This document shows, in pieces, positions 20,247-29,447 of a stretch of DNA of 64,000 nt. Each line of letters starts with the position of its first letter. Positions within the stretch are counted from its first letter, which is position 1. The stretch is from Erwinia phyllosphaerae (GTDB taxonomy: Bacteria > Pseudomonadota > Gammaproteobacteria > Enterobacterales > Enterobacteriaceae), in contig NZ_JAHSPF010000001.1 in NCBI RefSeq assembly GCF_019132875.1, positions 1 to 64,000 of the forward strand. Direction: 5' to 3'. Made by a program: the position numbers and the translations under genes. Below the pieces are notes generated by a model that was not told where the DNA came from, did not search any database, and saw nothing but the letters and a program-made list of their open reading frames with translations.

Positions 20247-20578
20247 CTATTATATTTGTCATATAACTGTTATTCAAAATTCATAAATTTCGCCCTGAAA
20301 TTTAATTCAGCCTTTCATATTTCCCCTTCTTGTTTAAAAAGCACTTCTGCGTTTTTCGGAATATCCCGTATTAACTAACCGCGCTATCTCCTGCATACTC
20401 GATTTACTGATTCAAGATGAAACAGCCTGGTTGTGTTTCATTTATTTCTTACGAAACACACTAACGATTTAAATAGACAGCCCGTTGAAATTAAAGGCTT
20501 AATTTCAGCAGGTTTACCCCTGAACGCGTGCTTGATCCTCGTCAGGTCAGCAATCCCTTATGAAAAGAGAGCAGGCAT
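20247..20578 (+). promoter_or_regulatory. Leader of the sugar-transferase gene with dyads and RcsAB-like box
   Basis: This is most of a 382-bp gap. TCGGAATATCCCGT at 20356-20369 matches the RcsAB box pattern TRVGAAWAWTSYGR at 11 of 14 positions. Two perfect dyads follow: ATGAAACA/TGTTTCAT (20417-20441, 9-nt spacer) and TGAAATTAA/TTAATTTCA (20486-20507, 4-nt loop, extendable by two more pairs). RcsAB control of exopolysaccharide genes is established in Erwinia and Pantoea; its presence here is inference. No ops/JUMPstart element was found. Confidence 0.5.
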
Positions 20579-22045
20579 ATGGCAAGTACTCTGGTACTCA
20601 ATGACCGTCGCCGCGCATTTAGCGGCACCCGAAAAAATATTATTGCCAAAGTAACGTTAAGTCTTAGCGATTTAATCTCAATTAATCTGGCCCTGTTTTT
20701 ATCCGCGGTGACCGTAAGGGCTATTTGGGGGAATTTAGACGTTTTCCTCCCGCCGCAGGAAGTGCAGATTCGCTTTACCGCGCAGTTCGTTATGTCGATC
20801 GTTTGCACCGCCTGGTTCTGGATGCGGCTGCGCCATTACACCTACCGCAAACCTTTCTGGTTCGAGCTGAAAGAAATCATCAAAACGCTGGTTATTTTTT
20901 CTTTACTCGATCTGGCACTCATTGCCTTTTCAAAATGGGACTTTTCCCGCCTGTTATGGAGCTTTACCTGGGCCTATGCGTTAATCCTGGTGCCGCTCCT
21001 GCGTTCCAGCGTCAAGCATGCCATTTTGAAAGCGGGTCAGTGGCAGAAACAAACTATCATTATCGGCTCCGGTAAAAACGCCCGTGAGGCCTATGCCGCG
21101 CTGCAAAGCGAAGAGATCCTTGGCTACGAGGTCAAAGCTTTTGTGGCTTCTAACGGCCATACCGGCGCGCAAAGCCTTAACGGCGTACCGGTCATTACGG
21201 CAAAGGATATTATCTGGGACACGGTCGATCTGGAAAACACCCAGTTCATCGTGGCGATGGAGTACGAGCAGCAGGCGATGCGCGATAAGTGGCTCAAGCT
21301 GCTGTCGAAAAAGAAATGCCGTTCCGTCTCCGTTGTTCCTACACTGCGCGGCGTGCCGCTGTACGGCACCGATATGTCATTTATCTTCAGCCATGAAGTG
21401 ATGATCCTGCGCGTGAGCAATAACCTGGCGAAACGCTCTTCCCGCTTCCTCAAGCGCGTGTTTGATGTGGTGGTGGCCTCGCTGCTGCTGCTGTTTCTTG
21501 CCCCCGCGTTTGGTCTGATTTGTTGGCTGGTTGGCCGTGACGGCGGCAATAAAATCTATGGCCATGAACGCGTAGGCCAGGACGGCAAGAAGTTTAAATG
21601 CCTCAAGTTCCGCTCAATGGTCACCAACTCGAAAGAGGTGCTGGAAGAGCTGCTGGCAACCAGCGCAGAAGCGCGTGAAGAATGGGATAAAGACTTCAAG
21701 CTGAAGAACGATCCACGCGTCACTAAAATCGGTGCTTTCCTGCGTAAAACCAGTCTGGATGAGCTGCCGCAGCTGTGGAACGTTATCCGCGGTGAGATGA
21801 GCCTGGTTGGGCCGCGTCCGGTTATCGAAGCCGAGCTGGAGCGTTATGCGGGCGATGTCGATTACTACCTGATGGCCAAACCCGGCATGACTGGCCTGTG
21901 GCAGGTTAGCGGCCGTAACGATATCGACTACGATACCCGCGTTTACTTCGACTCCTGGTATGTTAAAAACTGGGCACTGTGGACCGATATCGCTATTCTG
22001 TTTAAAACGGCCGGCGTCGTGCTGCGTCGCGACGGCGCATACTAA
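20579..22045 (+). CDS. Undecaprenyl-phosphate galactose/glucose phosphotransferase (AmsG/WceG/WbaP-like)
   Basis: Initiates exopolysaccharide repeat-unit assembly by moving sugar-1-phosphate from a UDP-sugar to undecaprenyl phosphate in the inner membrane. The 488-aa protein has four N-terminal membrane helices (about 25-130) and a CoA-binding-like middle. A fifth hydrophobic segment lies near 295-320. The C-terminal bacterial sugar-transferase domain carries KFRSMV, the DPRVTKIG and SLDELPQLWNV motifs and GPRPV. It stands outside any polysaccharide cluster, like the orphan WceG2-type gene of Pantoea. Which sugar it transfers cannot be told from sequence. Confidence 0.9.
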   Translation: MASTLVLNDRRRAFSGTRKNIIAKVTLSLSDLISINLALFLSAVTVRAIWGNLDVFLPPQEVQIRFTAQFVMSIVCTAWFWMRLRHYTYRKPFWFELKEIIKTLVIFSLLDLALIAFSKWDFSRLLWSFTWAYALILVPLLRSSVKHAILKAGQWQKQTIIIGSGKNAREAYAALQSEEILGYEVKAFVASNGHTGAQSLNGVPVITAKDIIWDTVDLENTQFIVAMEYEQQAMRDKWLKLLSKKKCRSVSVVPTLRGVPLYGTDMSFIFSHEVMILRVSNNLAKRSSRFLKRVFDVVVASLLLLFLAPAFGLICWLVGRDGGNKIYGHERVGQDGKKFKCLKFRSMVTNSKEVLEELLATSAEAREEWDKDFKLKNDPRVTKIGAFLRKTSLDELPQLWNVIRGEMSLVGPRPVIEAELERYAGDVDYYLMAKPGMTGLWQVSGRNDIDYDTRVYFDSWYVKNWALWTDIAILFKTAGVVLRRDGAY

Positions 22046-22051
22046 GCCAGT

Positions 22052-22090
22052 AAGGGGCGAAGGCGGAAGCGTCGCCCCTTAAGTTTTTCT
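22052..22090 (+). terminator. Terminator after the sugar-transferase gene
   Basis: Perfect 9-bp stem AAGGGGCGA/TCGCCCCTT with an 11-nt loop, then AAGTTTTTCTTTTC, 7 bases after the stop. Confidence 0.9.
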
Positions 22091-22153
22091 TTTCTTTTTC
22101 CCTTCCAGTCACTACTCTGTGCGGCTTGCTTTTTACTGGACGTCGCCTGCCCG

Positions 22154-23344
22154 ATGCAAAAATTCACGTTACTTCTTCTTAGCCTGGTGCTGCTGGCACC
22201 GCTGGGTATCGATCTTTATCTGCCGACGCTACCGGATATCGCGCTGGGGCTGAATACGCCGGTCAGCACGGTGCAAACGACTATTCCGCTGTTTCTGCTG
22301 GTGATGGGACTGGGGCAAATCGTCGCCGGGCCGCTGGTGGATAATCTGGGCAGAAAGCCGATTGCGCTGGCTGGCCTGTGCCTTTATCTGCTGGGCAGTA
22401 TTCTGGCCGCTACGGCAGCGGAATGGCCGCAGTTCCTGTGCGCCCGCGTCGTACAGGGCTGCGCCGTTTGCTGTACGGCCGTGGTCGCCTTTAGCGGCGT
22501 GCGCGATCGCCTGGACGGCGACGATGCTGCTCGCGCCTATGGTTTTCTGAACGGCGCGCTAAATATTGTTCCGGCGCTGGCTCCGATGCTGGGCGGCTTT
22601 CTTGCCGAAGCATTTGGCTGGCGGGCGCCCTTCTGGTTTTTAACCGCTTACGCCTTTGTTATCGCCCTGCTGGTTATCTTCTTCTTACCGGAAACTCGCC
22701 CCGCCGGCACGCTTGCGGTTAAAGGTATTCCACTACGCCAGTACTGGCAGATCCTGCGGCAGCCGCGCTTTCTGGCGTTCGCCTTTGCCAACGCCGGTGC
22801 GCTGGGCATGGTGCTGACCTACGTTTCGCTGGCACCCCAGGTGCTGATGACGGAAGGTAAGCTCTCGGCGCTACAGTTTTCCATTGCTTTTGGTGCTAAC
22901 GGCTTCTGGATTATGTTGGTTAGCGTGCTGGTGAATAAAATGATCCGCAAAGTGGGCCGTCCGATTTGTCTGGCGGTTGGCAGCCTGGCCATGGCGCTGG
23001 GCGCGCTCACCCTGATGGGCGGCGTCGCGCTATTCCCGGCCGACTGGCAGACCAGCTGGGCGCTATATATGTTGCCTGTCGCTATTTCCGTAGCCGGTCT
23101 GGCCTTTACCGTTGGCCCCGCCACCAGCTATGCGCTGGAACCTTATCAGCAGCAGGCGGGCGTGGCTTCCGCGCTGGCTGGGTTTATCCAGATGGCTGGC
23201 GGCGCTTCCGGCGGCCTGCTGGTGATGGCGTTGCCGATGGCGGAGAAATCCGCGCTGGCATTGATGATGGTCGTGGGCGCATTGCTGACCGGAACGGCGT
23301 GGTACTACAGTAAAAAAGTGCGCGGTACGCTGACCGCGCTATAG
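22154..23344 (+). CDS. Bcr/CflA-type multidrug efflux MFS transporter
   Basis: A 396-aa drug:proton antiporter of the DHA1 family with 12 predicted membrane helices. Family motifs visible are the N-terminal PLGIDLYLPTLPDI, the motif-A loop GPLVDNLGRKPI between helices 2 and 3, and the helix 5 antiporter region ALNIVPALAPMLGG. The substrate is unknown; relatives export chloramphenicol, bicyclomycin and other drugs. It is a single gene converging on dadX with only 2 bp between stops. There is no clear ribosome site before ATG 22154 (a TCGCCTGCCCG context), so the start is the family-length choice. Confidence 0.88.
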   Translation: MQKFTLLLLSLVLLAPLGIDLYLPTLPDIALGLNTPVSTVQTTIPLFLLVMGLGQIVAGPLVDNLGRKPIALAGLCLYLLGSILAATAAEWPQFLCARVVQGCAVCCTAVVAFSGVRDRLDGDDAARAYGFLNGALNIVPALAPMLGGFLAEAFGWRAPFWFLTAYAFVIALLVIFFLPETRPAGTLAVKGIPLRQYWQILRQPRFLAFAFANAGALGMVLTYVSLAPQVLMTEGKLSALQFSIAFGANGFWIMLVSVLVNKMIRKVGRPICLAVGSLAMALGALTLMGGVALFPADWQTSWALYMLPVAISVAGLAFTVGPATSYALEPYQQQAGVASALAGFIQMAGGASGGLLVMALPMAEKSALALMMVVGALLTGTAWYYSKKVRGTLTAL

Positions 23345-23346
23345 GC

Positions 23347-24417
23347 TTAAACGACTTTTACCGGTACACGAGGTGCCAGAGCGCACATCAGCTCATAACC
23401 TACGGTACCGGCAGCTTTCGCCACTTCGTCAATCCTGATGTTATTGCCCCACAGTTCAACCTGGCTACCAATGCCCGCCTGGTGACAAGGCGTCAGATCC
23501 ACCGTGATCATATCCATCGAGACCGCGCCAACAACCCGGGTACGGACGCCATCTACCCAAACCGGCGTGCCGGTTGGCGCATGGCGCGGATAGCCATCGG
23601 CATAGCCACAGGCAATGACGCCAATGCGCTGCTCGCCGCTGGCGCGATAGCGCGCGCCGTAGCCCACCCCGTCGCCACGCTTGAGCAACTGGATACCGAT
23701 GATTTCGCTGTTCAGCGTCATGGCCGACCGCAACCCGCTGCTGGCAATATCCTGCCAGTCGCCGCTCGGCGAGGCACCATACAGAATAATGCCGGGCCGT
23801 ACCCAGTCGTAATGCGTTTCGCTGTGCCACAGCGTGGCCGCCGAGTTCGCCAGCGAGCGCGGACAGTCCAGCCCTTCTGCCGCATGGTTGATGCGCATCA
23901 TCGGTGCTGCGATACCTTCGCTGCTCTCTGCCTCAGCAAAATGCGCCATCAGCGTGATTTCACCGACGTTGGGCAAGGTTTTAAGCTTCTGCCACGCCTG
24001 GTGAACCTGCTCCGGCTGAAAACCGAGCCGGTTCATGCCGCTGTTCATTTTTAAATAAATATCCAGCGGTGCCGAGAGCTTTGCCTTCGCCAGCGCCTGA
24101 ATTTGCCAGTTACTGTGCACGCTGGTGGTCAGGCGATAGCGATCGAGAAGCGGCAGCTCGTCGGCATGGAAAAAGCCTTCCAGCAGCAGAATGGGCTTAC
24201 TCCAGCCGCTGTCGCGCAGCAAAATAGCCTCTTCAAGATTAAGCAGCGCAAAACCGTCTGTAGCAGATAAACTTTGCCAGACGCGCGCAATGCCGTGACC
24301 GTAAGCGTTGGCTTTTACCACTGACCAGATGCGTGAATGCGGCGCAGCCTGGCGGGCAACGGCCAGATTATGCCGCAGCGCGCCGGTATCAATGGTTGCG
24401 ACAATAGGACGAGACAT
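23347..24417 (-). CDS. dadX: Catabolic alanine racemase DadX
   Basis: PLP-dependent racemase converting L- to D-alanine for oxidation by DadA. The 356-aa protein has the PLP lysine K35 in SVVKANAYGHG, the second catalytic base Y253 in GVGYGARY, and the C-terminal substrate loop GAVSMDMITVD. It is the second gene of the dadAX operon, 23 bp after dadA, with AGGAG before its ATG. Length and context match E. coli DadX rather than biosynthetic Alr. Confidence 0.95.
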   Translation of the reverse strand: MSRPIVATIDTGALRHNLAVARQAAPHSRIWSVVKANAYGHGIARVWQSLSATDGFALLNLEEAILLRDSGWSKPILLLEGFFHADELPLLDRYRLTTSVHSNWQIQALAKAKLSAPLDIYLKMNSGMNRLGFQPEQVHQAWQKLKTLPNVGEITLMAHFAEAESSEGIAAPMMRINHAAEGLDCPRSLANSAATLWHSETHYDWVRPGIILYGASPSGDWQDIASSGLRSAMTLNSEIIGIQLLKRGDGVGYGARYRASGEQRIGVIACGYADGYPRHAPTGTPVWVDGVRTRVVGAVSMDMITVDLTPCHQAGIGSQVELWGNNIRIDEVAKAAGTVGYELMCALAPRVPVKVV

Positions 24418-24440
24418 AACTTCTCCTGTTTTTGTGCAAA

Positions 24441-25736
24441 CTAACGGGCGCCGTGCAGAATGTGGCCCGCCGCCGGGGAGAACCCGGGCAGATAACGCAT
24501 AACTGACAGATCGTCCGCCGCGATGGCGGGGGTACGTCCGGAGATAATATCAGAAAGCAGCTGGCCGGAGCCGCAGGCCATCGTCCAACCGAGCGTTCCG
24601 TGACCAGTATTGAGATAAAGATTTTTAAACGGCGTGCGGCCAACGATCGGCGTACCGTCCGGCGTCATCGGCCGCAGCCCGGTCCAGAACGTTGCCTGCG
24701 CAATGTCACCGCCCTGCGGATAGAGATCCCGTACCACCATCTCCAGCGTTTCGCGCCTGGCCGGAAGCAGCTTTGTGTTAAAGCCCACGATTTCCGCCAT
24801 GCCGCCGACGCGTATACGATTATCAAAACGCGTAATGGCAACTTTGTACGTCTCGTCCAGTACGGTGGAGACCGGTGCGGCCGCGGCATCCCCGATCGGA
24901 ATAGTCAGCGAATAACCTTTTAACGGGTAAACCGGGATATCTACAATACCGTCCATCAGCGCCCGGGAATAAGAACCAAAGGCTACGACGTAAGCGTCAG
25001 CCTTAATGATTTCGGCACCGCATTTTACACCTGCAATTTGGTTATGTTCCTGCAATAGCGCATCGACCGGCGTGTTAAAACGGAAGGTAACGCCCGCCGC
25101 TTTCGCCATTTCCGCCAGCTGTCGGGTAAATAGCTGGCAGTCGCCCGTTTCGTCATTTGGCAAACGCAGCCCGCCGGTCAGTAAATGCTTTGTCGTGGCC
25201 AGGGCAGGTTCGACATCGGCCAGCTGGCTGGCTTCCAGCAGTTCATAAGGCACGCCCGCCTCTTTCAGCACGGCAATATCTTTAGTGGCGCTTTCAAACT
25301 GTTGTGCGGTACGAAAAAGCTGTAGCGTGCCGCCCTGTCGTCCTTCATAAGCAATACCGGTTTCCTGGCGCAGCGCTTTAAGACAGTCGCGGCTGTATTC
25401 AGCAATACGCACCATCCGGCTTTTATTTTGCTGGTAATGGTCGATATCGCAGTTACGTAACATTTGCCACATCCACGCCAGCTGAAAACGGCTGCCATCG
25501 GGACGGATGGCCAGAGGCGCATGGCGCTGAAACATCCATTTAACCGCCTTTAGCGGCACGCCAGGCGCGGCCCAGGGCGCGGCGTAACCCGGTGAAATCT
25601 GTCCGGCATTGCCCGCGCTGGTTTCCAGGGCCACGTCGGGCTGACGATCGATAACCGTCACTTCATGCCCGCTTTGCGCCAGATACCAGGCGCTGGCCAC
25701 GCCCACCACGCCACTTCCCAGAATGACAATTCGCAT
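24441..25736 (-). CDS. dadA: D-amino acid dehydrogenase, small subunit DadA
   Basis: Membrane-associated FAD enzyme that oxidises D-alanine to pyruvate and feeds the respiratory chain. The 431-aa protein starts [12 protein letters not shown], where G7, G9 and G12 form the FAD dinucleotide motif. It includes [17 protein letters not shown] and ends with the [14 protein letters not shown] flavin segment. The frame is open 46 codons farther upstream, but the 25736 start follows GGGG and fits the family exactly. The upstream region carries Lrp-like boxes, matching alanine/Lrp control known in E. coli. Confidence 0.96.
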   Translation of the reverse strand: MRIVILGSGVVGVASAWYLAQSGHEVTVIDRQPDVALETSAGNAGQISPGYAAPWAAPGVPLKAVKWMFQRHAPLAIRPDGSRFQLAWMWQMLRNCDIDHYQQNKSRMVRIAEYSRDCLKALRQETGIAYEGRQGGTLQLFRTAQQFESATKDIAVLKEAGVPYELLEASQLADVEPALATTKHLLTGGLRLPNDETGDCQLFTRQLAEMAKAAGVTFRFNTPVDALLQEHNQIAGVKCGAEIIKADAYVVAFGSYSRALMDGIVDIPVYPLKGYSLTIPIGDAAAAPVSTVLDETYKVAITRFDNRIRVGGMAEIVGFNTKLLPARRETLEMVVRDLYPQGGDIAQATFWTGLRPMTPDGTPIVGRTPFKNLYLNTGHGTLGWTMACGSGQLLSDIISGRTPAIAADDLSVMRYLPGFSPAAGHILHGAR

Positions 25737-25964
25737 CGCTACCCCATCGCCGTTTACAAAAGATGAATACACTGGATGCATGCGGCTGCTGCGGTGAAAA
25801 AAGCTATAAGGAGGCAGCGAGCGACATGCGAAGATTTTGCTTCTCTTTTTTACCCTGGAGGGGAATAAAAACAAGATGCGCTGGTTAATTTAGAGTTAAA
25901 TATTGCATTAATGTCTTCAAGAGCAGCAAATAATTGCAAATGAATAATTTTTCTCTTTCGGCAG

Positions 25965-25979
25965 CAGAATATTATTACG
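25965..25979. promoter_or_regulatory. Lrp-like box 1
   Basis: CAGAATATTATTACG matches the Lrp consensus YAGHAWATTWTDCTR at 13 of 15 positions. It is centred 35 bp from box 2, about 3.3 helical turns. Lrp control of dadAX is established in E. coli. Confidence 0.55.
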
Positions 25980-25999
25980 CCATATTTTTCCCTTATATA

Positions 26000-26014
26000 C
26001 AGGATATTATCCTG
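26000..26014. promoter_or_regulatory. Lrp-like box 2 (perfect dyad)
   Basis: CAGGATA-T-TATCCTG is a perfect odd palindrome and also fits YAGHAWATTWTDCTR at 13 of 15 positions. It lies about 265 bp upstream of dadA and 225 bp upstream of ycgB, so either gene could be the target. Confidence 0.6.
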
Positions 26015-26238
26015 CGCCAGTTATTATTTTTTCGCCTTTGCCTGACGTTAAAAGGAATTTCGGCTTTCGGCTCTATTTTCTGTTGAAGATTTCGATTGTA
26101 TTCGTCGGAGCTATCGGAGAGAGTGAACTATCATTGAGTTAATGGCTTCAATTCCAGGCTTGTCGGAGGTCACGGCAGGCCAGCATGAAAACGGACCGTT
26201 TGCTATATCGGAAACCGGTTTTAAAAAAGGGGTGCGCT

Positions 26239-27774
26239 ATGACGACTATCTTTGATGAGTCCATGACCAAAAGCCAGCGACTCAGTGACGGGCCAGACTG
26301 GACGTTCGATCTGCTGGATGTTTACCTGGCAGAAATTGACCGCGTTGCCAAACTTTACCGGCTGGATACCTATCCCCATCAGATTGAAGTCATTACTTCA
26401 GAGCAGATGATGGATGCTTATTCCAGCGTGGGCATGCCGATTAACTACGCGCACTGGTCTTTCGGTAAAAAGTTTATCGAAACCGAGCAGCGCTATAAGC
26501 ACGGGCAGCAGGGCCTTGCTTATGAGATCGTGATTAATTCCAATCCCTGTATCGCCTATCTGATGGAAGAAAACACCATTACCATGCAGGCGCTGGTGAT
26601 GGCGCACGCCTGTTACGGGCACAATTCCTTTTTCAAAAATAACTATCTGTTCCGTAGCTGGACGGATGCCAGCTCTATTGTCGACTACCTGATTTTTGCC
26701 CGTAACTATATCAGTGAATGTGAAGAGCGTTACGGCGTGGAAGAAGTAGAAAAGCTGCTGGACTCCTGCCACGCGCTGATGAACTACGGCGTGGATCGTT
26801 ATAAAAGACCGCAAAAAATTTCGTTACAGGAAGAGAAAGCCCGCCAGCGCAGCCGCGAAGAGTATCTGCAAAGCCAGGTGAATATGCTGTGGCGCACGCT
26901 GCCAAGGCGTGAGGCGGAATTTACCCAGGCCCAGGCCGCGCGCTATCCGAGCGAGCCACAGGAAAACCTGCTCTACTTTATGGAAAAAAACGCCCCGCTG
27001 CTGGAGTCGTGGCAGCGCGAAATTTTGCGTATCGTGCGTAAGGTCAGCCAGTATTTTTATCCGCAGAAGCAAACGCAGGTGATGAACGAAGGCTGGGCGA
27101 CCTTCTGGCACTACACCATCCTGAACCATCTGTATGATGAGGGTAAGGTCAGCGAACGCTTTATGCTGGAGTTTCTGCACAGCCATACCAACGTGGTCTT
27201 CCAGCCGCCTTACAACAGCCAGTGGTATAACGGCATTAACCCTTATGCGCTGGGTTTCGCTATGTTCCAGGATATTAAGCGGATCTGTCAGGAGCCAACG
27301 GAGGAAGATCGCTACTGGTTCCCGGATATTGCCGGGTCCGACTGGCTGGAGACGCTGCACTTTGCCATGCGTGAATTTAAGGACGAAAGCTTTATCAGCC
27401 AGTTCCTTTCGCCCAAAGTGATGCGCGATTTCCGGCTGTTTACGGTGATGGACGACGACCGTAATAACTTCCTGGAAATTGCCGCTATTCACGACGAGGC
27501 GGGCTATCGGGCCATTCGCCAACAGCTTTCCGCGCAGTATAACCTGAGTAACCTGGAACCGAACATTCAGGTTTACGATGTGGACTTGCGCGGTGACCGT
27601 TCGCTGAAGCTGCGCTACGTCCCACACAGCCGCGCACCGCTGGATAAAAGCCGCCGCGAGGTGCTGAAGCACGTGCATCGCCTGTGGGGTTTTGATGTAT
27701 ATCTGGAGCAGCAAAATGAGGATGGCAGTACGGAAATCCTCGATCGCTGTCCACCTCGCCCTTCCTCGCTTTAA
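26239..27774 (+). CDS. ycgB: SpoVR family protein YcgB
   Basis: A large (511-aa) cytoplasmic protein of the SpoVR family, biochemically uncharacterised. It functions with the YeaG kinase and YeaH in starved cells. The sequence shows the family blocks GPDWTFDLLD, NEGWATFWHYT (a metal-like histidine region) and PPYNSQWYNGINPYALG. The start at 26239 follows AAGGGG; an ATG 18 codons upstream is rejected because family members begin a few residues before the conserved RLSDGPDW. Divergent from dadA, as in E. coli. Terminator at 27781. Confidence 0.95.
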   Translation: MTTIFDESMTKSQRLSDGPDWTFDLLDVYLAEIDRVAKLYRLDTYPHQIEVITSEQMMDAYSSVGMPINYAHWSFGKKFIETEQRYKHGQQGLAYEIVINSNPCIAYLMEENTITMQALVMAHACYGHNSFFKNNYLFRSWTDASSIVDYLIFARNYISECEERYGVEEVEKLLDSCHALMNYGVDRYKRPQKISLQEEKARQRSREEYLQSQVNMLWRTLPRREAEFTQAQAARYPSEPQENLLYFMEKNAPLLESWQREILRIVRKVSQYFYPQKQTQVMNEGWATFWHYTILNHLYDEGKVSERFMLEFLHSHTNVVFQPPYNSQWYNGINPYALGFAMFQDIKRICQEPTEEDRYWFPDIAGSDWLETLHFAMREFKDESFISQFLSPKVMRDFRLFTVMDDDRNNFLEIAAIHDEAGYRAIRQQLSAQYNLSNLEPNIQVYDVDLRGDRSLKLRYVPHSRAPLDKSRREVLKHVHRLWGFDVYLEQQNEDGSTEILDRCPPRPSSL

Positions 27775-27780
27775 TCCTTT

Positions 27781-27806
27781 AACCGGTTCTGCGGAACCGG
27801 TTTATC
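27781..27806. terminator. Terminator between ycgB and fadR
   Basis: Perfect 9-bp stem AACCGGTTC/GAACCGGTT with a TGCG loop, 6 bases after the ycgB stop and followed by TTTAT. It lies between convergent genes and can serve both. Confidence 0.75.
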
Positions 27807-27825
27807 TCAAAGCTTAGTTAGCCGA

Positions 27826-28542
27826 CTAGCGGTGGCTGTTCAGCTCTGTCGGCATACTGTTTTGCATGTTATGCCAGATTTCACCGCTGCGATGCCCGTA
27901 ATCACGTACGGTTTCCACAATTTTATCTAACTGCTGATTCTGACAAATGGTCAGCAGCTGCTGATAAAATTCTCGCGCCAGGCTGCGCGCTTCCGGATTA
28001 GAGAAATAGTGGCGGCCAACGCGAGTATAAAGCCCTTTCAGGCCGTTCAGAATCAGACCATAAACAGGATTACCGGAGGCGAAAGCCAGGCCGCGGAATA
28101 CGTTGTAATCCAGTTCGGTATAGGTTTCTGCCTTATCGGCAACGTTAAGAGCGGTAAGCAGGACTTCCGTGGCCTTTTCGGGATGGATACGTATTGCGCG
28201 GCGGATAAAGACTGAGGAGATATCGGTACGAACAGAAAGCAGGCTGTCAATCAACTGCGGCACGCTGTCATGGTCAAGGCGAGCCAGCGTTTCCAGAATA
28301 TTCAGACCCGAGGTTTCCCAGAAGTTATTCACTTTGGTCGGTTTGCCATGCTGGATAGTTAACCAGCCATCCCGCGCCAGCCGCTGGAGGACTTCACGCA
28401 AGGTTGTGCGGGTGACGCCAATCAGCTCTGACAGCTCGCGTTCGGCAGGGAGAATTGAGCCGGGCGGAAAACGATTATTCCAGATGCTCTCAATAATATA
28501 TTCTTCAGCGAAACCCGCAGGGCTTTGCGCCTTAATGACCAT
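27826..28542 (-). CDS. fadR: Fatty acid metabolism regulator FadR
   Basis: GntR-family acyl-CoA-responsive regulator that represses fad genes and activates fabA/fabB. The 238-aa protein has the N-terminal winged helix ([24 protein letters not shown] at residues about 29-52, shown in part) and a C-terminal acyl-CoA domain with [16 protein letters not shown]. An open extension to 28611 is rejected since [16 protein letters not shown] is the conserved start. A matching FadR operator is seen at fadD in this window. nhaB, its divergent neighbour in E. coli, is absent. Confidence 0.96.
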   Translation of the reverse strand: MVIKAQSPAGFAEEYIIESIWNNRFPPGSILPAERELSELIGVTRTTLREVLQRLARDGWLTIQHGKPTKVNNFWETSGLNILETLARLDHDSVPQLIDSLLSVRTDISSVFIRRAIRIHPEKATEVLLTALNVADKAETYTELDYNVFRGLAFASGNPVYGLILNGLKGLYTRVGRHYFSNPEARSLAREFYQQLLTICQNQQLDKIVETVRDYGHRSGEIWHNMQNSMPTELNSHR

Positions 28543-28853
28543 AGCGTATTGTTTCCGTTGCGTTCGGGGCGGCAAAATTTCGGCCATCATAGCAGATGGT
28601 TTCGCCGTCACCTAGACTGTGCGGCACGTTAAACGGCTTAAGATCGCCCATTTGCTCAAAATAATTGTTTATTGTGAAGCGCTGTTTAATCTTTTGTTCT
28701 GTCAGTGCTCTTTTCCCTTCCGGTTAAAAACATTTTTTTACACCACGCCGCACCCGCCACGGTTTTCAGTCAGTTAAATTTGATTCAGACTGGCTGGCAC
28801 GGCAGGCCTTTTAGTTTACACTGCCGATTCAACGCTAACCACATGGATAGATT
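28543..28853. other. Gap between fadR and dsbB; nhaB absent
   Basis: 311 bp with no gene. In E. coli nhaB stands here. The sequence holds an AT-rich fadR promoter zone (28650-28740, with CATTTTTTTACACC) and a dsbB leader with TTTACACTGCC about 36 bases before its ATG. No remnant of nhaB could be read in either strand. Confidence 0.6.
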
Positions 28854-29384
28854 ATGTTGCGATATTTAAATAGCTGTTCTCAAGGTCGCGGTGCCTGGCT
28901 GTTAATGGCCCTGACGGCTTTTATTCTGGAAATGGTTGCCCTTTACTTCCAGCACGTTATGTTGCTTAAGCCTTGTGTCATGTGCATCTATGAACGCTGT
29001 GCGCTATTTGGGGTACTGGGGGCTTCTTTAGTCGGCGCCGTTGCGCCAAAAACGCCGCTACGCTGGGTGGCCATCCTGATTTGGATCTATAGCGCTGTGG
29101 AAGGTTTACGCCTTGCATGGGAGCACACCATGATTCAGCTTCACCCTAATCCGTTTGTAACCTGTGATTTTGCTGCCCGCTTCCCTCAGTGGCTGCCGCT
29201 GGATAAATGGCTGCCTTCGGTATTTGTGGCTACCGGCGACTGTGCAGAAAAGCAGTGGTCGTTATTTTCTCTGGGCATGCCGCAGTGGCTGATAGTGATT
29301 TTTGCCGCTTATCTTATCGTGGCGCTGGCGGTGCTGGTGGCGCAATTTTTCCCGCAAAAAAGACGCGATCTTTTCTCACGCTAA
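28854..29384 (+). CDS. dsbB: Disulfide bond formation protein B
   Basis: Inner-membrane quinone reductase that reoxidises DsbA. The 176-aa protein has four membrane helices and both redox cysteine pairs, C41/C44 in PCVMC and C104/C130 in the second periplasmic loop, at the same numbers as E. coli. The quinone-site R48 is in YERCALFG. The start is the ATG after CATGGATAGATT. It is followed after 63 bp by a tiny lipoprotein gene on the same strand. Confidence 0.96.
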   Translation: MLRYLNSCSQGRGAWLLMALTAFILEMVALYFQHVMLLKPCVMCIYERCALFGVLGASLVGAVAPKTPLRWVAILIWIYSAVEGLRLAWEHTMIQLHPNPFVTCDFAARFPQWLPLDKWLPSVFVATGDCAEKQWSLFSLGMPQWLIVIFAAYLIVALAVLVAQFFPQKRRDLFSR

Positions 29385-29447
29385 AGGTGCGACAGGTCAG
29401 GGTAGCGGCTACGCTTTAAGCACCATCGGCTTAAAAACAGGGATCCT

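Larger units (their letters stand above)
25737..26238. promoter_or_regulatory. dadA-ycgB divergent control region
   Basis: A 502-bp AT-rich gap without genes between two divergent operons. It holds two Lrp-consensus matches (25965-25979 and 26000-26014, listed separately) and dadA promoter sequence nearer 25737. From about 26100 to 26238 lies the ycgB leader, ending in AAGGGG. No additional conserved element was recognised. Confidence 0.6.

Noticed and set aside
20417-20441. KdgR box before the sugar-transferase gene
   Set aside because: Half-sites TGAAACA/TGTTTCA are right but the spacing is about 8 bp too large for the KdgR consensus.
25737-25874. 46-codon extension of dadA
   Set aside because: The canonical DadA start [12 protein letters not shown] at 25736 has its own ribosome site.
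26824-27714. 296-codon minus-strand frame inside ycgB
   Set aside because: Antisense shadow of the conserved SpoVR-family gene; no ribosome site or motif.
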